A DNA stretch of 64,000 bases from Zygnema cylindricum (lineage: Eukaryota > Streptophyta > Zygnematophyceae > Zygnematales > Zygnemataceae). Numbering within the stretch: position 1 is the first letter of the stretch; every line of letters starts with the position of its first letter. A program made the position numbers and the translations under genes. This document shows positions 58,471-64,000 of the stretch, piece after piece. The stretch lies in NCBI GenBank assembly GCA_037447655.1, contig JBBHKE010003048.1, forward strand, positions 62,001-126,000, written 5' to 3'. Below the pieces are notes generated by a model that worked only from the letters and a program-made list of their open reading frames with translations, was not told the DNA's origin and searched no databases.

Positions 58471-58549
58471 GTTGAAGACCAAATCGAACTGCGCTCAACC
58501 CCGTCCAGTTTTTGTCGTCCACATGTAAGGGTTTAAGAGCAGTCAACTA

Positions 58550-58766
58550 CACCGCGCATCGTTATTAGTGTCAAGGTTTAAATAGTGTAAAAGAAAAATT
58601 AGTGTTAACAATTCTAATTTAGTGCAATAAACGTGGGAGATATGGTCCACTTCCTTAAATAGCGTTGCTTATTTAATTTTGAAAATCATGTACACTATTT
58701 TTGGAAAAAAATCAAAATTTTAAGAACCCAAATTAGAGTCGTTGATACTAATAACGATGCGCGGTG
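58550..58766. mobile_element. TA-flanked TIR element, 217-base member
   Basis: CACCGCGCATCGTTATTAG at the left and its inverse at the right, TA at 58548-58549 and 58767-58768. Shares only the termini with the 500-base members. Noncoding. Confidence 0.8.
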
Positions 58767-59314
58767 TACTGTACCTCCACTTGAATTTGTACAGTGCAGG
58801 TTCCGTACGGTACAGGGAAGCACCGTGTATTTCTTTTAGTGTTGATTTGCTTTTCGCCACTTAAAACATACTTTCCCCGTACACACATGTCTCATTGCTG
58901 ATCTGACGGTTACAATTGATGCACAAGATTCACACTTTCCGATTGGCGCTCTACATTTGATAATAAGATAAGTGTGCACGGAGAGAACATCTTTTAAGTG
59001 ACCAAAGAAACCTTTACACTAATAGCGATATGCGGTGTAACTGTCAGTGGCAGGTATTTTCCCGACACACTTTTGCCAAAGTCGGCCACGCAGGCAGCAT
59101 GAGGACGTTCCTCTGTCAGGACTCGCCGGTACATGTACGGACACATTTACTGGCAGTGATTTTCAGGTACAATTTGTTATCAGGTAGTGCAAGTAGATTA
59201 ATGTCCTGTAGCTTCCACACACGTGCGTTAATTACGTACAGTACAGTAGTACCATGTACGGATTGTGCTCAGGTATGTAACATCGTCAAAGATTTTTCAA
59301 GCGTATTTGAATCG
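58767..59314. other. unassigned, with one TIR relic
   Basis: No gene recognised. CTAATAGCGATATGCGGTGTA near 59020-59040 resembles one end of the TA-type TIR family with no left partner evident. Confidence 0.35.
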
Positions 59315-59618
59315 TAGTTCAAAAGTAGGTGAAAGTAGGCCCATACAATATGCCTATTGTATGCAAAACATACAATATGACCTTAAGATCACATGAAAAG
59401 CCCATAAAACAAACTTACGATAAAGGCGCCGACCAAAGGCTTACAGTTGAATCGCCTACTTTTGAATTATGCTCTTATGTTTATACCGTCAGATTCGGGC
59501 GATCGGACGGTCACCGATCAAAGTAACGACCTAAGAAGATCACATGAAAAGCCCATAACACAACTTACGATAAAGGCGCCGATCAAAGGCCTACCAAAAA
59601 AACGCCACTTTTGAACTA
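59315..59618. mobile_element. Small TIR element with internal direct repeat
   Basis: Termini TAGTTCAAAAGTAGG and CCACTTTTGAACTA are inverted. Inside, AAGATCACATGAAAAGCCCA...TTACGATAAAGGCGCCGA(C/T)CAAAGGC occurs twice (59384, 59535), and CCTACTTTTGAATTAT at 59455 is an extra internal end, suggesting one copy inserted next to another. Noncoding. Confidence 0.65.
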
Positions 59619-59854
59619 TGATTTGAATGAAAGATTTGTACAAGCGTACTATGTCATTGTACGAACGAAAAGTTTCAAGCAACCCGAAATCAATAAATAA
59701 AAAAAGCGCGACAAACCACCAAGGACAAAAGGAAGGCACAGGAGCGTGACAACTAACAAGATATTTTACTTCAAAGGTTTTTTCCTTTTTCTTGTGGATT
59801 CTGGTGAATTCTGGTGGATTTTGGTGAGTTTTTATCCACCATGTGAGAAGTTAG

Positions 59855-60808
59855 GGTACGTCCCCATGTATTAAAGTATCGACTTTAATCTGTCGTTTTG
59901 ACCCAAAACGCAGTTCCGTACGAGATAAACTTTAGCCGTACAAATAAATCAATTCTTTAAGAGTACAGCTAACTTCAAGTCGATACTTTGAATGTACTTC
60001 ATGTTTGTCGTCACGTGAACGCATTTTGGCGTTTTCCTTTTTTCGACCCTCGGGCAAGAGAATCCAGCCCGTCAAAAAACTTCATCAAAAATCAACTCGC
60101 GACCTGATTTCAGGGAAAGTACCGCCCAAACAACGAATGAAAAATGGCCCACGCACGCGTCACACGAGTGGAAAAATTTTAGGACGAGGGAGAGTACTCG
60201 CTATTTTTTTCCCTGCCCGTCACGTGCATGTACGGAAAATAAGAGGATGTACGGAAAAAAATCTGCAGGGGTCTCGGACCTCCAATGTTATTCATGGGTC
60301 CTCGGTAGAATTTTGCATCATCGTCGCCTCTCCCCTCTCCCTCTCACACTATCACTTTTATCTCTCACTTTTTAGAATGAGGCACGACAAAACTGGTGTG
60401 AAATGAAATATATTTGAAAAGTTAATCTTTTGACTACCTTTATGTATAGTTTTATGGCAAGTAGAGCGAAAAAAGTAGAGAAAACGAAATCGGGTATCCA
60501 TGGCCGAAAGTTCTTGAATCTGTGACGTCACAAGTGAGCGTGACGTCACAATGTTACAAAACCCTAAACTTCTGCCATGTCACAAAATTACAAAAATCTA
60601 GACGTCTACGACTGTCGCTGTTTTTGTTGGCGTCACCAATTTTTTAGTCGTCGTCAACCGTCACAAAGTTGTACCTACGTCTACAACCGTCACATTTCAA
60701 AGTTCCGATTTCATTTTCGCACATAGGGACGCTTTTCAAAGTAGTACGGAACCCTTCACTACAGTCCAAAGTACTTTTTCAAAGTATCTCTTACATGGGG
60801 ACGTCCCC
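59855..60808. mobile_element. TTAG-flanked TIR element, copy 2
   Basis: 954 bases, GGTACGTCCCCATGTATTAAAG ... CATGGGGACGTCCCC, flanked by TTAG on both sides (59851-59854, 60809-60812). Colinear with 50929-51871 including the GCAAGAGAATCCAGCC and GACGAGGGAGAGT segments. Confidence 0.8.
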
Positions 60809-60812
60809 TTAG

Positions 60813-61259
60813 ATAACCTCTCTACGACGCTTTGCGAAGCCATTCGTTGTCAGACGCGACACTCGTATGTTATCCAGATTGGCAGCTGTACGCGGCCTGC
60901 AGCTGGCTACCAATCGTTAGCGCGTGGCTGGATGGTAAACAAAAATAATCAAACAGTATGTGTACGTCACAAACAATCGTAACAGACTCTCGTTGAAAAT
61001 GATTTTCAGAAAACAAAATGGAATGGTCAATGGTGCAACAACGTTCGAACTCCACTAAACAACGCCACTTGTGCGGCTCGTAGGACTTTTGTGTCAAAGA
61101 GAAATCATACGACTTGAACGGACGACTTGAATCATACAACTTGCCAACTTCCCAGCATGTTCGCATGCATCTACGGTTGTTATGCTAGCCAATACCTCCA
61201 TCTGAAGAAAAGTGTGACAGCTACAGTATACTAAACGACGTCTACTGCGCACGGTACAG
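60813..61259. other. unassigned noncoding sequence
   Basis: Mixed composition, minus-strand short ORF without recognisable domain. No repeat match seen. Confidence 0.3.
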
Positions 61260-61261
61260 TA

Positions 61262-61459
61262 CACCGTGAATCGTTATTAGCCTTATGTACGCTATATCGG
61301 CACCCCAAAATTTTGACATTGATACCTTAAATATAATAAATACACTATTTAAGGACGTGGACCATAACCTGCCACGTCTCCTGGCACTAAATTAGAATGA
61401 ATGACGCTAATTTTTTCTTTACACTAATAATTTCTATACGCTAATAACGATTCAAGGTG
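61262..61459. mobile_element. TA-flanked TIR element, 198-base member
   Basis: CACCGTGAATCGTTATTAG and inverse CTAATAACGATTCAAGGTG, flanked by TA (61260-61261, 61460-61461). Interior differs from the other members. Noncoding. Confidence 0.75.
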
Positions 61460-61483
61460 TAGTGTTGGGTATCGGGTAGATTC

Positions 61484-62216
61484 TGTTGAAAAGAGGTAAT
61501 TAATAGTTCACTTCCCTATCTTAGTTTTGTTTTAAAGAAAGAGAGTGAGGATCAAATGCGCGCCATGGCTGCCGCCATATTTAGAAAGTGGCAGTTTTTG
61601 CAGATAAGGGTATTTTGGATAAAATGATGCCTAGGTCTAGATTTGAATCTGTGACCTCTAGACCCTTTATAGCCTAACGCCTTAACCATTAAGGCGTTAC
61701 GAAACGATACACGTGACGGGTTTCATAAATATATAAATATTAACGAAACAGCTAATTAACAGCAGACTTACCAAAATGAGCAATTTCTGCATGTACGCGA
61801 ATCTGAACCGTGTAAAATATGTTTTGATCGGACGGCCGGCATTAAAGCCGCCACGCGAAGTGAGCTTTTCGGCGGCATACGGATATAGCGTCACGCGGTG
61901 CCACGTGGCGCCACATTATTTGATACCGGAGAAGATGGGAGGAGGAACCATGGCTTCCGATATGACAGGTGTCACCTTGTAGACCTTGTCGTACAATAGT
62001 TGTACAATAAGTACATCGCCCATTGTACCTTCTTGTACTTTATAGTGTTCCTATTGGAATAGGGTTTAATAGTAGGTAGTCTTGAGTAGGCAGACCGAGA
62101 CTTAGTAATATTTAGGTACCTCTCTCTCTAAGAGAGCTTGTAACTATAAAGGTCATCTTTGACCAGCCATAACTTACTGCTCGGGTGAGCAAATTCAGTG
62201 ATTCTTTTTGCGTTTG
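61484..62216 (+). mobile_element. F-type copia LTR, cut by assembly gap
   Basis: TGTTGAAAAGAGG start. It runs through GCGCCATGGCTGCC, antisense tRNA-like unit, ATCGGACGGCCGGCATTAAAG, GTAC block (61988-62040), CTCTCTCTAAGAGAGC and GAGCAAATTCAGTGATTC, then hits Ns before the U5 end. No element interior follows after the gap that I can recognise. Confidence 0.75.
61621..61705 (-). other. tRNA-like Pol III-type unit antisense in F LTR
   Basis: Minus strand: A-box-like palindrome GCCTTAATGGTTAAGGC, 8-bp stem GGTCTAGA/TCTAGACC around B-box-like AGATTCAAATC, then TTTT (AAAA on plus 61621-61624). Confidence 0.55.
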
Positions 62217-62226
62217 NNNNNNNNNN
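62217..62226. other. Assembly gap (10 N)
   Basis: Ten Ns interrupt the F LTR just before its expected U5 end, leaving at least 150 bases of LTR unaccounted for. Confidence 0.99.
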
Positions 62227-62418
62227 GGCTTAATCGCAATAAATGAGATTAATGCTAAGCGCCACATCACAACAACTGTCATCGTTTTTACTGGATCCGT
62301 ATCAAAATCGTACAGATTTCATGGCGGCTACAGTACTTTCTATGCTTGTACACGTCCGGAGAATATGACGTACAGTTGAGTGTACATACCGTACATTTAT
62401 CTGTACAGTCCGTACAGT
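62227..62418. other. unassigned sequence after gap
   Basis: No gene recognised; GTAC-rich toward the right (CGTACAGTTGAGTGTACATACCG region). Confidence 0.3.
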
Positions 62419-62585
62419 TATCGCCGATAATTATCGTTATCGGCATTATCGCCGATAAGTACCCGATATTATCGGCTACTTATCGGCGATAAGATCGATG
62501 TCGATATATCGTACCAATATATCGATTATCGGGTACCCGAAAAAAGGCCCATATCGGTTATCGGCAAATCCTTACCGATACACAA
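62419..62585. repeat. TATCGGC-rich self-complementary repeat
   Basis: Dense TATCGGC/GCCGATA motifs in both orientations (for example GCCGATAATTATCGTTATCGG), able to form many hairpins; ends ACCGATACACAACACT. It resembles a transposon terminus or satellite; identity unknown. Confidence 0.7.
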
Positions 62586-62633
62586 CACTAGTAAATACTA
62601 AATAGAAATAGTGTCAAGTTGTCAACAACACTA

Positions 62634-63133
62634 CACCGCGAATCGTAATTAGAGTAAATAACGCTAATTCGGTCGCCCTAAATTTTACTCTATCACGTTA
62701 AATAGAGTAGATGATTCTAAATTTTTCATTATACTATTTAAGGTACTTTTTGAATGAGCGTTAATAACTCTAATACAGTGCCGTTTTAAATAGTGTGGCG
62801 TACGGTCGGTGTCTGACCGTGCAAAATTGTACTTTATTAAGTAAAAAAGTACATATAATGATTTAATACAGGCCGTTATCATGTAACTGCAATTTAACAA
62901 ACCGCATGGTGCAAACGTCATAGTGACGATAAACTGTACCTTTTGTCAGATTCTGTACGAATACCTAATTTACAGTAAAGATATTCAGCGAGTCAAATTA
63001 GAATGCTTAAATAAATTGGAGTAAATTCTTTTTTGAAAAAGTTTTATCACACAAATTAGAGTTCATAACTCTAATTTTTTTTTTCTTTTTTTTTACTCTA
63101 ATTTTTTCTTTACTCTAATTACGATTCGCGGTG
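62634..63133. mobile_element. TA-flanked TIR element, 500-base family, copy 2
   Basis: CACCGCGAATCGTAATTAG and inverse, TA at 62632-62633 and 63134-63135. Same length and order as 15971-16470 (ATAGTGTGGCGTAC, GCAAACGTCATAGTGACGAT shared). Noncoding. Confidence 0.85.
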
Positions 63134-63135
63134 TA

Positions 63136-63395
63136 CAGTACCGTACTACACTATACCATACTACACTGTACCGTACTGTAATGTACTGTACATAGTTGTC
63201 CAATTCGTACGAATTTACACATAGTCTGTACTGTAGTTTACTAATTACACAACTACAGTATAGTACTGTAAACAAAAACAAGATAAAATAAACCGTAAAC
63301 ATACGGTCGCGCGGAGAATACGAGCGACATAGACGCCTTCGGCACCCCTGTGGGGCCAAAAGGTTGCAAGATTCAGTACTGTACTGTAGTGTACA
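63136..63395. repeat. GTAC/TACTG-rich low-complexity tract
   Basis: Runs such as GTACTGTAATGTACTGTAC and TACACTATACCATACTACAC, with degenerate period near five bases. Frames here are not coding. Confidence 0.6.
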
Positions 63396-63404
63396 GTGTA
63401 CGAA

Positions 63405-64000
63405 ATGCGTCAGTCAAGGCTAATCAAGGGGGATGGTCATCAAATTTTGACAAATCAATACAACATATCTAGGCGGTTAGAATGTCCTTGGTGTCACAAC
63501 CTCTTTGCCGCTGGGGCCGATATTTCCCTTCATACACGGAGTTGTCGACCTTGTATAACCTTGGGTGGTCCTTTGTCTATCACCTCTTCTCAATCGTCGT
63601 CCACCACACTCCCGTCCGGCCCCACAAATGAGGATTGGAATTTTGTCCGTGAGTTGGATGTTTTGGGGGCTTACAATTTGGGAGCCCCCCGCCCGGGATT
63701 GTACACCCGTATTCTTATTGGCGTCAGGACAATAATACAAGATGCCCTTCACCTCCCCTTGTCCCACATTTCTTCAAACTCGGAGGGCATTGCTCCTTGG
63801 CACCTTCTTCTTATGTTCTATCTCTGGGTGCTAGTCCTTCCACGCCGTGGAGGAGGCAATGGGGCAAAAGAAACCATGGCCCGTAGTTGCCGATTCCTTC
63901 GTGGTGGTTAGAAGACCCTCCACGCCGAGCATGAGGATCGGGTATCGAGCACCTCTTTCATACCACGTCCGCCACCTAGGCCATCAGATGTCCCGACCTC
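63405..64000 (+). pseudogene. Probable non-LTR retrotransposon ORF, 5' part
   Basis: From ATG 63405: MRQSRLIKG..., C2H2-type finger CPWCHNLFAAGADISLHTRSC (near 63485), then PWHLLLMFYLWVLVLPRRGG and RSCRFLRGG, the Trp/Leu-Pro-Arg pattern that precedes reverse transcriptase in many R2- and RTE-like invertebrate elements. A TAG at 63909-63911 interrupts; the frame continues open (KTLHAEHEDRVSS) to the window edge. The RT itself would lie outside. Could also be an unrelated zinc-finger protein. Confidence 0.5.

Overview
The window looks like a transposon-dense piece of a eukaryotic nuclear genome. Two things show this: one intron-bearing gene with GT-AG splice sites, and about 50 kb of nested LTR retrotransposons. 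The species cannot be fixed from the sequence. The single host gene belongs to the CPAF-like branch of peptidase family S41, best known to me from fungi and some invertebrates. Its introns (about 240-670 bases) are longer than usual for fungi. There is a 10-base assembly gap at 62217-62226.

Layout. (1) 1-49641 is a nest of Ty1/copia elements with one broken Ty3/gypsy element. I sort the copia copies into family A (one intact element at 41960-48409, one copy interrupted by it, two other dead copies), family B (3734-12385, arranged LTR-internal-LTR-internal), family C (several plus and minus copies, two isolated LTRs), a D-type long LTR, an F-type LTR at both window ends, and a fragment of a different copia gag (E). 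Target-site duplications resolve several nesting events: intact A sits inside the gag of an antisense A copy (TSD ACCTG). A composite C element sits inside the LTR of another A copy (TSD GATCG). A solo C LTR sits in that same A copy, and a foreign 506-base LTR sits in a C copy. (2) 49642-52980 holds DNA-transposon remnants: a foldback element and a 943-base TIR element. (3) 53161-56639 is the S41 peptidase gene on the minus strand, bracketed by CT/GA tracts and a heptamer minisatellite. (4) 57300-64000 is sparse sequence with more TIR elements (TA-flanked CACCGCG family, TTAG-flanked family), an F-type LTR cut by the gap, and the start of a probable non-LTR retrotransposon ORF at the right edge.

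How the parts work together. Intact A encodes a single-frame gag-protease-integrase-RT-RNase H polyprotein of 1452 residues. The families share an LTR layout that ordinary copia annotation does not explain. First, the gag ATG lies inside the LTR and translation runs across the LTR/PBS junction; the terminal CA of the LTR plus the first G of the PBS form a Gln codon, giving Q-V-M-G. The PBS matches the inside of initiator tRNA-Met, as in Drosophila copia, rather than a tRNA 3' end. Second, almost every LTR of families A, C, D and F carries, antisense to the element, a tRNA-like block with an A-box-like and a B-box-like motif followed within about 10-20 bases by a T4-T5 run, the layout of a complete Pol III transcription unit. 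Closely related C LTRs carry different tRNA-like blocks at the same place, so the module appears to be swapped. This antisense Pol III-like module is the most interesting signal in the window.
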